The notes: generated by a model not told the origin, from the sequence alone. DNA of 64,000 bases from UBA5314 sp040217815 (GCA_040217815.1 JBEHWI010000015.1:1-64000), one strand, 5' to 3'; numbered from the stretch's first letter, positions 8,389-16,049 are shown. Numbers and translations are program-made.

Positions 8389-9744
8389 TTAGGGTTCTAC
8401 TTTTATGAGCATGGCATCGCCCTGGGCATGGCCGGAGCAAATGCCGCATACTCCATATCCGCCGCCCCGGCGCTTCAATTCATAGCCCAGGGTCATTAAG
8501 ATGCGAGAGCCGGATGCTCCGATAGGATGTCCATAAGCGATGGCCGATCCGTTGACATTGACCTTATCTACCATTTCTTCTTTGCTCATGCCGAGAATGC
8601 CCATACAGCTTACCAGCACTACAGCGGCAAAGGCTTCATTGGCTTCCACCAGTTTGATATCCTTGGCGGTCAGACCGTTCTGATCCAGAACCTTTTTGAT
8701 GGAGAGGCCGGGCACGGTGGCGATGTCTTTGGTCTGCTGGGATACTTCTGCATAGTCGACTATAGTGAACAGCGGTTTTAATCCAAGAGCATCCGCTTTT
8801 TCGCGGCTCATCAGCATCACCGCAGTGGCTCCGTCATTGACGCCGGGAGCATTACCCGCAGTTACACTTCCCAGTTCCCCGGTTACCGGGCTCTTGTGGT
8901 TGAACACCGGGGGAAGCTTGGCCAGATTTTCAATGGTGGTACCGGGGCGGGGGCCTTCATCTTGTTTCATTACGTCCTTACCCCGTTTGATCTCCACCGG
9001 GAAGATTTCATCATCCAGGCGGCCACTGTTCATGGCATCAACCGCCCGGGTCTGGGACAGGTAAGCCCACCAGTCCATCTGCTCTCTGGTTATGCCGAAT
9101 TCATCTGATACTTCAGAGCCATGAATGGCCATATGGCGGTTGTAGAAGGCATCCCACAGCCCGTCATAAACCATCAGGTCTACCAGGTTGCCCTTGGGCA
9201 ATCCCATGCGTTCGCCAAAGCGATGATCAGGTAAGGAAAAGGGGCAGTTGCTCATGCTTTCCATACCACCTGCGATGACTATATCCGCTCTGCCAACTTT
9301 AATCAGCTGGACTGCCAGATCAACGGTTTTAATTCCGGACGAACAAACTTTGTTTATAGTTATAGAAGGAACTGATTCTGGCAAACCCGCCAGCAGAGTG
9401 GCCTGACGGCTGGGAACCTGTCCGGCACCGGCCGGCACCACTTCCCCCATGTAGACATAGTCGATGTCTTCACCCTTCACCTTATCCTCCACCCGCCGAA
9501 GAACTTCTTTGATGGCCAGGGCGCCCAGCTGGGGTGCATCGTATTCTTTTAATTTGCCGCCAAATACACCAAAAGGAGTCCGGGCAGCAGATACACATAC
9601 TACTTCGCGCAGTTTGGCGTAGGGATTCTGCAGGGCTCTTCCCATGCCTTTAAAATCGGGTTTCCTTTCGCCTTTTCCGGTAATGGGCACCTTTTTCGGA
9701 TAATCGGCCCGCTTCATATCTAGCTTCTGTACAAAATCTGACAT
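8389..9744 (-). CDS. Acetyl-CoA acetyltransferase (thiolase) with N-terminal extension
   Basis: This thiolase cleaves acetoacetyl-CoA with CoA into two acetyl-CoA. The nucleophile is Cys134 (in NKVCSSGIKT); a GHPIGASG motif and a C-terminal Cys region are present. The C-terminal motif reads CSGHAQGDA instead of the usual C-x-GGGQG. At 451 residues it is about 55 longer than typical thiolases: the nucleophile, normally near position 89, is displaced by about 45 residues because of a basic N-terminal extension. The ATG at 9744 follows AAGGAGG by 10 bases, so the extension appears genuinely translated. It is the first enzyme gene of the operon. Confidence 0.92.
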   Translation of the reverse strand: MSDFVQKLDMKRADYPKKVPITGKGERKPDFKGMGRALQNPYAKLREVVCVSAARTPFGVFGGKLKEYDAPQLGALAIKEVLRRVEDKVKGEDIDYVYMGEVVPAGAGQVPSRQATLLAGLPESVPSITINKVCSSGIKTVDLAVQLIKVGRADIVIAGGMESMSNCPFSLPDHRFGERMGLPKGNLVDLMVYDGLWDAFYNRHMAIHGSEVSDEFGITREQMDWWAYLSQTRAVDAMNSGRLDDEIFPVEIKRGKDVMKQDEGPRPGTTIENLAKLPPVFNHKSPVTGELGSVTAGNAPGVNDGATAVMLMSREKADALGLKPLFTIVDYAEVSQQTKDIATVPGLSIKKVLDQNGLTAKDIKLVEANEAFAAVVLVSCMGILGMSKEEMVDKVNVNGSAIAYGHPIGASGSRILMTLGYELKRRGGGYGVCGICSGHAQGDAMLIKVEP

Positions 9745-9900
9745 ATCTTCACATCCTCCTTAAATGATCCAATTTTCTGCGCATACTTCTCTACAATCCG
9801 ACAGTTTACTCCCCCTTCCTAGCCGGTTTTATAAATCTCTCCACCGTCTGTCAAACGGGTAGCACGGTGGTTGTGCACCTATCCTCGGAAGAAACATCAG

Positions 9901-10074
9901 CTAAAGTCTCATCATGACTTTGTTCTGTTTTTTTAGAGGAGGGCAGTTTACAGATTCGGGTGGACTGACTACGATATTGATGGCGCCGCATCGGGGGCAC
10001 TTGATTTCCAGCTTTTCGCATTCCAGATATCTTCCCAATAGACGATGGCAGTTTTTACATCTAAGGTCTCTCAT
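9901..10074 (-). CDS. Com-like small zinc-finger protein (copy 1)
   Basis: This 57-codon gene begins at the ATG at 10074, just after a GGGGGGG ribosome site. The protein starts MRDLRCKNCHRLLGRYLECEK and has C6-x2-C9, C19 and C26-x2-C29. That is the pattern of Com-family zinc fingers, the phage Mu translational activator family, also annotated as small DNA- or RNA-binding regulators. It is a paralog of the gene at 10445-10585. It lies 157 bp upstream of the thiolase start on the same strand, downstream of three hairpin repeats and a sigma-54 promoter. A regulatory role for the beta-oxidation operon is inferred from position alone. Confidence 0.75.
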   Translation of the reverse strand: MRDLRCKNCHRLLGRYLECEKLEIKCPRCGAINIVVSPPESVNCPPLKKQNKVMMRL

Positions 10075-10113
10075 TGTTACCCCCCCAATTTACGGTCGTT
10101 GGCTGTTTTAGCC

Positions 10114-10151
10114 GATATAAAAAGCTCCACCAAGTAATTCTGGCGGAGCTC
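10114..10151 (-). repeat. GAGCTCC hairpin repeat, copy 1 (terminator-like)
   Basis: The stem is AGCTCCgCCA/TGGtGGAGCT on the minus strand, followed by TTTTTATAT, so it resembles an intrinsic terminator. It is the most degenerate of three related hairpins (copies 2 and 3 at 10243-10274 and 10336-10368), each preceded by a conserved GAGAGCC. Confidence 0.7.
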
Positions 10152-10161
10152 GATGGCTCTC

Positions 10162-10182
10162 AAAAAAGGCTTTCCCTTTTTT
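10162..10182 (-). terminator. Short A/T-flanked hairpin, terminator-like
   Basis: On the minus strand AAAAAAGG, a 5-nt loop and CCTTTTTT form a stem ending in a U-run. It lies just upstream of hairpin repeat copy 1 in the leader between the two Com-like genes. Confidence 0.45.
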
Positions 10183-10242
10183 AATCTGCGACTGTCAACT
10201 TTAATATGATTTTGGACAACACTTTATGTCTTCTAATACCAA

Positions 10243-10274
10243 AGAGCTCCCCAGACCAGATCTGGTGGAGCTCT
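10243..10274 (-). repeat. GAGCTCC hairpin repeat, copy 2
   Basis: The left arm AGAGCTCC-CCAGA pairs with TCTGG-T-GGAGCTCT around a 5-nt loop. The minus-strand 3' flank is TTTGG, a weaker U-tract than in copies 1 and 3. Confidence 0.75.
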
Positions 10275-10335
10275 GCGGCTCTCTGCTTATTAAGACTAAG
10301 TTCTTGGCCGTTCCCATTTCCCGGTGAGAAAAGAA

Positions 10336-10368
10336 AGAGCTCCCCCAGACATCGTCTGGCGGAGCTCT
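10336..10368 (-). repeat. GAGCTCC hairpin repeat, copy 3 (terminator-like)
   Basis: The 8-bp arms AGAGCTCC/GGAGCTCT enclose a second stem CCAGAC/GTCTGG with a 3-nt loop. On the minus strand it is followed by TTTCTTTTCTC. It lies 77 bp downstream of the stop codon of Com-like copy 2. Confidence 0.78.
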
Positions 10369-10444
10369 AGGCTCTCTTGCAGCAAGCAATCCAATACGGT
10401 CCGATTCCTGCTGCTGGAAATACCCTTCTCTGAAGCTTCTTAAA

Positions 10445-10585
10445 TTAAGAAACCGCAGTCTTCTCTACGGGTGGTTGAGACAGGATGTTTATTTTGCTGC
10501 ATCGAGGACACTTGATTTCCAACTGCTTGCACTGGTGATACCTGCCCAACAGTTTCTTACACTTCTTACAGCGAAACTCCTGCAT
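10445..10585 (-). CDS. Com-like small zinc-finger protein (copy 2)
   Basis: The 46-residue product starts MQEFRCKKCKKLLGRYHQCKQ. It has the same cysteine framework as copy 1 (C6, C9, C19, C26, C29) and the family segment 'LEIKCPRCSKIN'. The ATG at 10585 follows AGGGG by about ten bases. A longer in-frame reading exists to 10675, but its ATG lies inside the sigma-54 promoter and its extra residues look non-coding. This is the first gene after that promoter, with a predicted leader of about 75 nt. It may bind nucleic acid and control its own transcript or the downstream enzyme genes; this is inferred from the Mu Com family. Confidence 0.72.
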   Translation of the reverse strand: MQEFRCKKCKKLLGRYHQCKQLEIKCPRCSKINILSQPPVEKTAVS

Positions 10586-10669
10586 CTTCTCTACGCCCCT
10601 TTCAGCCTGTTCCCCCCGGACGGGCCCAAGGGATTTTTCTGGACTTCCTCCTCCTCTGCTTACTAATAA

Positions 10670-10686
10670 ATGCATTTATCATGCCA
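10670..10686 (-). promoter_or_regulatory. Sigma-54 (RpoN) -24/-12 promoter
   Basis: The minus strand reads TGGCATG, four bases, then ATGCA. This matches consensus TGGCACG-N4-TTGCA with exact GG-N10-GC spacing. The transcript would start near 10660 and run through the Com-like genes into the thiolase operon. The inverted-repeat array and activator gene lie directly upstream. Confidence 0.75.
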
Positions 10687-10862
10687 AAAAGGGATAACTG
10701 AATTCTGGATACAAAAGCAAACTCTTTAAAGTCCATACGGTTCTACCAAGAAAACTCCTGTAATTCGGATAGTTCGTATCATCCGAGCGCTTTTAAAAAG
10801 GGAAGTATTTGGCTGGAAAATTCTGAATTGTTGTTCAATTGTACTTGTACTCGCTTGAACTA

Positions 10863-10882
10863 TTGTTGCCCAGGGGCAACAA
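10863..10882. promoter_or_regulatory. Activator-site candidate A (perfect inverted repeat)
   Basis: TTGTTGCCC and GGGCAACAA form a perfect 9-bp inverted repeat with a 2-bp centre. This is the best copy of the motif TGTTGC-N6-GCAACA. It lies about 180 bp upstream of the sigma-54 promoter. Confidence 0.7.
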
Positions 10883-10914
10883 ACCCGGCTAATTAGCCCC
10901 TGTCTTTTACAATT

Positions 10915-10934
10915 TTGTTGCTTCAGGGCAACAT
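10915..10934. promoter_or_regulatory. Activator-site candidate B
   Basis: TGTTGC and GCAACA are separated by 6 bp, identical in spacing to site A. It is centred 52 bp from the centre of site A, roughly five helical turns. Confidence 0.68.
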
Positions 10935-11071
10935 TTGTTTCTATCTTAAACAAGCTAGATACATAGATATTCTAATAATTCCATGGCATTTTCTGTAGCA
11001 TCGTGCCTTTTCAACCACTATCTACCATATAATTCTATTGTGTCAGCCTGTCCGGGGCCTCGAAAAGTGTC

Positions 11072-11093
11072 TTTGTTGTTTTAAAGCAACAAA
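11072..11093. promoter_or_regulatory. Activator-site candidate C
   Basis: TTTGTTG, eight bases, CAACAAA form an inverted repeat. In the TGTTGC-N6-GCAACA alignment it has a single mismatch in the left arm (TGTTGT). Confidence 0.62.
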
Positions 11094-11137
11094 TTTATAA
11101 GGTTTCTTTTATAAGACCGGAATTGGGAAAAGCAGGT

Positions 11138-11157
11138 TGTTTTATTTCTGCAACAAA
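11138..11157. promoter_or_regulatory. Activator-site candidate D (degenerate)
   Basis: The right arm GCAACA is intact and the left arm is TGTTTT at the same 6-bp spacing. It lies immediately beyond the stop codon of the activator gene, so all sites are between the activator gene and the sigma-54 promoter. Confidence 0.4.
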
Positions 11158-11161
11158 GCTT

Positions 11162-13252
11162 TTACCCGCCCTGGCTTATGCCATATTTAGCAGCTTTCCT
11201 GACAATTGTGGAAGCATTGACGCCCAGTTGGGCAGCCATTTGCCGGGTGGTCCGGAACTGGCCATAGGCCTGTTCTATCAGCTGCTTTTCCAGACTCTCG
11301 ACGGCTTCCTTATAGGGGAGAATCCCGGTAACGACCACTTTAGGCAGGCTGTCTTCGTGAGGTATCAAATGATCCGGCAGGGCCTGCAGGCTGATCAGAT
11401 CTCCTGATGTTACCACCAGGAGTCGTTCAATCAGGTTCTCCAATTCGCGTACATTGCCCGGCCAGTCATAATGGATGAATGTTGCCACCACATCAGGGCT
11501 GATGCGTTTAGTCATATGATATTTGCGGTTGAACCTCTGCAGGAAATAGCTGACCAGGCTGGGAATATCCTCTTTTCTATCCCGCAAAGGAGGCACATTC
11601 AAAGGCACTACATTGAGCCGATAGTAAAGATCTTCCCTAAAAAGCTTCTGTTTGACCATATCCAGAAGATCGCGGTTGGTGGCTGCGACAACTCTTACGT
11701 CTACTTTAAAAGGTCCTGAACCTCCAATGCGGGTTATCTCTTTATTCTGAAGGAAACGCAGGAGTTTGACCTGCACATTATAGGGCAGGTCGCCGATTTC
11801 ATCAAGGAATATGGTCCCTTTGTTGGCCATTTCCAGATAACCATGCCGGCCTTCTTTGCGGGCACCGGTAAATGCCCCTCCTTCATAGCCAAACAGCTCT
11901 GATTCCAGCAGGTTATCTGGAATCGCGCCGCAGTTGACCTTTATGAAAGCTTCCGAGTTGCGCGGGCTGTTATTGTGAATGAGTTCGGCTATAAGTTCCT
12001 TTCCGGTTCCCGATTCGCCGGCTATTAAAATGGTAGAGTCAACCTGGGCCATCCGGAAAGCCGTGTCCAAAAGCTCTTTCATACAGGGTGCATTTACCAC
12101 AACTTCTGTATTGGCATATTGCAGTCTCAGACTGCGCAGCTGATTTTGGTAATGCTGACTCAATGTTTGCATTTGTTCAAGTTTATGCTTCAGGTTATCA
12201 AGTTCGGTTATGTCCCGTACATTGCTAACGACTCTGAACAGGTTGCCGTTTTTATCAAAAACCGGGTTGCCGGTAGCCAGGGTCAAGGCTCCGGTTTTCT
12301 CGTACGTTTGGATAATGGTTACCGGCTCCCGTTTTTTTAAGGCCAGAGCAGTTACCGATTCTGAAACCAGACCGGTATTTTCTATGTCGTCCACATCTCG
12401 CCCCAGAAATTCTTCAGAGCTGATTCCAGTTATCATCTCAAAGGCCTTGTTAACTCTCAAAGTAATGCCCTTGCCATCGGCAATATAGAGTCCATCAAAA
12501 GAAGACTCAATAATTGCGTCAAGTTCTTCGTTTAACTCTTTTACTATAGCCAATTCCTGAGTCAAGTTCTCCAAGTCCTGGATATCCTGCAGCACTGCCA
12601 CTGCTCCAATTATCATCCCGTCCTTTACTACAGGCGAGCGGTTGGAAAGGTACATCTGCCCATTAAGGATTATTTTTTGCATGGCCTCAACGGCTCCGCT
12701 TTTCAAGGTTTCTAAGAGGCCGCTGGTGGGGAAGACATCCAAAATAGGCAGTCCGCTCACATCTTCGGCTTTGGTACGAAGGTTGCGTTCAGCGGGAGCA
12801 TTAAAAATGTTGATCAAACCTTCAGTGTCCACACTGACAATCATGTTATGAGTGGAATCTATAATAGTCTTGAATTCAGCTGAAACTTCTCGGAGGGCAT
12901 CGAAAAAGGCCCGGGCCAAATCGGTGCGGGTTACCATCCCTACAAGTTTTCCGCCTTCCACCATAGGAAGCCGGCCTACCTGGGGATAGATCACATCATC
13001 GATTACGGCATCAGGGTCGCCGGTTATTACGCTGCGCTCCATAAGGTCGGCAACCAGGGTATCGTAAGGTATATTCTGGGTAATACAGCGATAAAGATGA
13101 GTTTTGGTAAAAAGGCCTAACAGTCGTCCTTCTTCGTCCAAGACCGGGGCTCCGTCAATGCGGCGTTCAATAAATATATCGGCTGCTTGCCTGACCGTCT
13201 GCTCTGGCGTCAAAGTAACAGGATCGGTGGTCATTATTTCCCTGAATCTCAC
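11162..13252 (-). CDS. Sigma-54-dependent transcriptional activator with CBS and PAS domains
   Basis: This is a 696-residue enhancer-binding protein. Two CBS domains lie at about residues 5-55 and 65-118, and two PAS domains at about 125-230 and 245-350. The AAA+ core has Walker A GESGTGKE (412-419), the sigma-54 contact motif GAFTGA (459-464) and Walker B IFLDEIGDL (481-489). A Fis-type helix-turn-helix closes the protein (TTRQMAAQLGVNASTIV region). All ATPase motifs are intact. The CBS pair suggests sensing of an adenine nucleotide or CoA-like ligand; the PAS domains suggest redox or small-molecule input. It lies directly upstream of the candidate binding sites and sigma-54 promoter of the beta-oxidation operon, its likely target. 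Confidence 0.93.
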   Translation of the reverse strand: MRFREIMTTDPVTLTPEQTVRQAADIFIERRIDGAPVLDEEGRLLGLFTKTHLYRCITQNIPYDTLVADLMERSVITGDPDAVIDDVIYPQVGRLPMVEGGKLVGMVTRTDLARAFFDALREVSAEFKTIIDSTHNMIVSVDTEGLINIFNAPAERNLRTKAEDVSGLPILDVFPTSGLLETLKSGAVEAMQKIILNGQMYLSNRSPVVKDGMIIGAVAVLQDIQDLENLTQELAIVKELNEELDAIIESSFDGLYIADGKGITLRVNKAFEMITGISSEEFLGRDVDDIENTGLVSESVTALALKKREPVTIIQTYEKTGALTLATGNPVFDKNGNLFRVVSNVRDITELDNLKHKLEQMQTLSQHYQNQLRSLRLQYANTEVVVNAPCMKELLDTAFRMAQVDSTILIAGESGTGKELIAELIHNNSPRNSEAFIKVNCGAIPDNLLESELFGYEGGAFTGARKEGRHGYLEMANKGTIFLDEIGDLPYNVQVKLLRFLQNKEITRIGGSGPFKVDVRVVAATNRDLLDMVKQKLFREDLYYRLNVVPLNVPPLRDRKEDIPSLVSYFLQRFNRKYHMTKRISPDVVATFIHYDWPGNVRELENLIERLLVVTSGDLISLQALPDHLIPHEDSLPKVVVTGILPYKEAVESLEKQLIEQAYGQFRTTRQMAAQLGVNASTIVRKAAKYGISQGG

Positions 13253-13302
13253 TGTGCTCCTCCTTCCAGTGCATCCTGACCCAATGTTGTGCTACCGTTA
13301 GT

Positions 13303-14472
13303 TTACTGGGCTGCTTTAAAACCGGGCCCCAGTCGTGATTTAGTATCGGCCAAAACCGCTTGCAGCAGGGGCAGATCCCTGGTGCTAAAGACCTTCTCCT
13401 GACCGTTTTTAATTTTGGCAATAGTCTCTTCAACTGGAACTACCCTGAACCTGGTTGCTCCCCCGGCTTTGTAGTGGTGGGAATAGGTCGGGGTATATGA
13501 AACCTCCTGCAGCAGGGTTTTTCCCTGGCTGGCATCCTTGTGAAACTTGAGTTTTAAAACGATTCCGCTGTTGCGGTCCTGTCCATCCTGATCACTGATA
13601 AAATTGCCCATACCATAGATGACAAACTTATCCTGGCCTCCCACCTTCAAAACCTCCATCGTCTGGATAACATGAGGGTGGCTGCCCAAAATAGCATCGG
13701 CTCCGGCTTCTAAAAACTGACGAGCCATAGCCCGCTGCTCGGCGGTGGGTTTGGGATTATACTCCACCCCCCAGTGCAAAACAAGGACCAGTACATCTAC
13801 CTGGGGCCTGACCGTTTTTATATCTGCCAGGATTTGATCTTTGTTGAGGAAATTGTAAAAGTACTCGTAGCCTTTGGGAATAGCTATGCCGTTGGTGCTG
13901 TAGCTGTAGGCCAGGTAGCCTACCTTGACCCCGTTTACATCCTTGATAAGCCAGCGGCTCTCCTCAGGTTTTTCCCTTGTTCCCACCGTATCCAACCCGG
14001 CGTTATGCAAGACCTGCATGGTACGCAAAGCCCCCTGGATCCCCTGATCCATTATGTGGTTGTTGGCGGTTACTACCAGATCAAAACCAGCCTCCTTGAA
14101 AGTAGTAGCGGCGGCATCCGGGCTGTTGAACAGGGGATATCCCAGATACCCCCTGGCCGGACCGGCCATAGGTGCTTCAAAATTAGTCGAACTGTAATCG
14201 CCTTCATTGATCAGGTCCTTTACTTCAGTAAAAAAGGGATCAAAGGAATAACTTCCGTCTTTTTTCTGCCCAGACCATATTTGGGTGTTATGCATCAGGC
14301 AATCCCCAGCCGCAACCAGGGTTATAGTACTATCCTGGCCAGGTTGACCCGGTGCTTGATTTTGTGTAGCCGATGGTACAGAAGCTTCTTTGTACTTTAA
14401 GTCTACATAATAAAAACCACAGACAAGAGCTATAATCGCAATGATGGATCCAATTATCAATTTGCGCCGCAT
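13303..14472 (-). CDS. CapA-family (poly-gamma-glutamate capsule-type) exported protein, copy 1
   Basis: This 389-residue protein has an N-terminal membrane anchor (residues about 4-22, KLIIGSIIAIIALVCGFYYV) and a CapA/PgsA calcineurin-like fold. Metallophosphatase-type motifs are visible: AAGDCLMH, the NFEAPM region, ANNHIMDQG and LGSHPHVIQ. I start at the ATG at 14472, 7 bases after AGGGGGG; this gives the same length as its paralog. The protein is nearly collinear with the gene at 14703-15872, so this is a recent tandem duplication. The family is linked to poly-gamma-glutamate or cell-surface functions. No pgsB/C partner is present here, so the actual role is open. Confidence 0.85.
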   Translation of the reverse strand: MRRKLIIGSIIAIIALVCGFYYVDLKYKEASVPSATQNQAPGQPGQDSTITLVAAGDCLMHNTQIWSGQKKDGSYSFDPFFTEVKDLINEGDYSSTNFEAPMAGPARGYLGYPLFNSPDAAATTFKEAGFDLVVTANNHIMDQGIQGALRTMQVLHNAGLDTVGTREKPEESRWLIKDVNGVKVGYLAYSYSTNGIAIPKGYEYFYNFLNKDQILADIKTVRPQVDVLVLVLHWGVEYNPKPTAEQRAMARQFLEAGADAILGSHPHVIQTMEVLKVGGQDKFVIYGMGNFISDQDGQDRNSGIVLKLKFHKDASQGKTLLQEVSYTPTYSHHYKAGGATRFRVVPVEETIAKIKNGQEKVFSTRDLPLLQAVLADTKSRLGPGFKAAQ

Positions 14473-14595
14473 ACCCTGGCCCCCCTGCAAATTTTTTGCT
14501 TCCCTGCAACAAGTTCGTTCCATTTATATTCATATTCATAGCATACCGTGAAATATTGTTGCACACCAGCAGCAATAAATAATGCTTAATACATA

Positions 14596-14620
14596 AACAA
14601 AAGCCCGCTCAAAGCAGGCT
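14596..14620 (-). terminator. Intrinsic terminator after CapA copy 2
   Basis: The minus strand has AGCCTGC, 5 nt, GCGGGCT followed by TTTTGTTTA. It separates the two CapA genes, which therefore probably have their own promoters. Confidence 0.65.
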
Positions 14621-14702
14621 AACATTTTTACCGCGCATTCTCCTGGATCTCACTTTGCTTCTTTCCAACCTATTTAACCACCAATTGGCATCGCCGGGAG
14701 CA

Positions 14703-15872
14703 TTACCGGGCAGCTTTAAAACCCGGCCCCAGTCGTGATTTTGTGTCAGCCAAAACCGCTTGCAGTAATGGCAAATCCCCGGTGCTAAAGACCGCCTCTT
14801 GACCATTGTTAATTTTGGCAACGGTATCTTCAATCGGGACCACCCTGTATCTGGTCTCTCCTCCAACCTGGTAGTGATGGGAATAAGTTGGCGTATATGA
14901 CACCTCCTGCAGCAGAGTCTTTCCCTGGCTGGCATCCTTATGATACTTCAGCTTTAATACAATTCCGCTGTTGCGTTCCGTTCCTTGCTGGTTGCTGATA
15001 AAATTGCCCATGCCATAGATAACAAACTTGTCCTGGCCTCCCACCTGCAAAACCTCCATGGTCTGGATGACATGGGGGTGGCTGCCTAAAATAGCATCAG
15101 CGCCGGCTTCTAAAAACTGCCGGGCCATGGCCCGCTGTTCAGCGGTAGGCTTCGGAGTATATTCAACTCCCCAGTGTAAGACCAGCACCAGAACATCCAC
15201 CTGAGGGCGGACGGCTTTGATATCCTCTAAAATTTTGTTTTTATCTAAAAAGTTGTAGAAATACTGGTAGCCCTGAGGAATAGGTATGCCGTTGGTGCTG
15301 TAGCTGTAGGCCAGGTAGCCAACCTTGACGCCGTTGATATCCTTTATAAGCCAGCGGCTTTCCCCAGGTTTTTCCCGAGTTCCCACCGTATCCAACCCGG
15401 CATTATGCAAGACCTGAATGGTGCGCAAGGCCCCCTGGATCCCCTGATCCATAAGGTGGTTGTTGGCAGTTACCACCAGATCAAAGCCCGCGTCCTTAAA
15501 GGCCGCGGCGGCGGCGTCCGGACTGTTGAACATAGGATATCCTTTATATCCCCTGGAGGGGCCGGCCATAGGTGCTTCGAAATTAGTGGAACTATAATCA
15601 CCTTCGTTGATCAGATCCTTTACTTCAGTAAAAAACGTGGCAAAGGAATAACTGCCGTCTTTTTGCCTGCCCGATAAGATCTGGCTGTCGTGCATCAGAC
15701 AATCCCCTGCCGCAACCAAAGTTATAGTATTTTCCTGGTCAGGTTGGCCCTGCATCTGGGTTTGTGTTGCCACCGGTACAGAAGCTTCTCTATGCCTGGA
15801 GTCCACATAATAGAAACCACTCCCAAGCGCTATAATCGCAATGACAGAGACTATGACCCAATTGCGCCTCAT
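14703..15872 (-). CDS. CapA-family exported protein, copy 2
   Basis: This 389-residue paralog of 13303-14472 has the same N-terminal membrane segment (VIVSVIAIIALGSGFYYV). All CapA motifs are shared: AAGDCLMHDSQ, TNFEAPMAGPSRGY, ANNHLMDQG, LGSHPHVIQTMEV and GMGNFIS. Differences are scattered substitutions without indels, so both copies appear functional. Even the upstream non-coding block is conserved between the copies (GTGTGCrACA ... GGTATGCTAyGAATA), showing the duplication included the promoter region. A terminator follows the gene. Enzymatic activity and substrate are not evident. Confidence 0.85.
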   Translation of the reverse strand: MRRNWVIVSVIAIIALGSGFYYVDSRHREASVPVATQTQMQGQPDQENTITLVAAGDCLMHDSQILSGRQKDGSYSFATFFTEVKDLINEGDYSSTNFEAPMAGPSRGYKGYPMFNSPDAAAAAFKDAGFDLVVTANNHLMDQGIQGALRTIQVLHNAGLDTVGTREKPGESRWLIKDINGVKVGYLAYSYSTNGIPIPQGYQYFYNFLDKNKILEDIKAVRPQVDVLVLVLHWGVEYTPKPTAEQRAMARQFLEAGADAILGSHPHVIQTMEVLQVGGQDKFVIYGMGNFISNQQGTERNSGIVLKLKYHKDASQGKTLLQEVSYTPTYSHHYQVGGETRYRVVPIEDTVAKINNGQEAVFSTGDLPLLQAVLADTKSRLGPGFKAAR

Positions 15873-16003
15873 CTCCGGGCCTCCCCGTACTTTATTAGCC
15901 TCCCTGCCATCCTCATCCCTTTAGCACTTATTCGTAGCATACCTTCAAAGTATGTCGCACACTAACCGTAAAAATAAAAACTATTGCGCGGATGATACAG
16001 TAT

Positions 16004-16027
16004 GAAAAAGCCCGCTTCAGCGGGCTT
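16004..16027 (-). terminator. Intrinsic terminator after the kinase-MORN gene
   Basis: The perfect stem AAGCCCGC/GCGGGCTT with a 4-nt loop is followed by TTTTTC on the minus strand. It lies 23 bp after the stop codon at 16050. Confidence 0.8.
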
Positions 16028-16049
16028 AGATCTGTTTCTCATTGATGAT

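Noticed and set aside
10586..10675. N-terminal extension of Com-like copy 2 up to an ATG at 10675
   Set aside because: The ATG overlaps the -12 element of the sigma-54 promoter, upstream of the predicted transcription start, and the extra residues do not resemble the family.
13774..14400. A 208-codon plus-strand frame opposite CapA copy 1
   Set aside because: Composition and lack of start signals mark it as a shadow; a similar one occurs opposite copy 2.
14556..14575. A fifth TGTTGC-N6-GCAGCA site upstream of CapA copy 1
   Set aside because: It matches the activator motif with one mismatch, but the only GG/GC pair downstream has 12 bp instead of 10 bp between, so no sigma-54 promoter supports it; probably chance.
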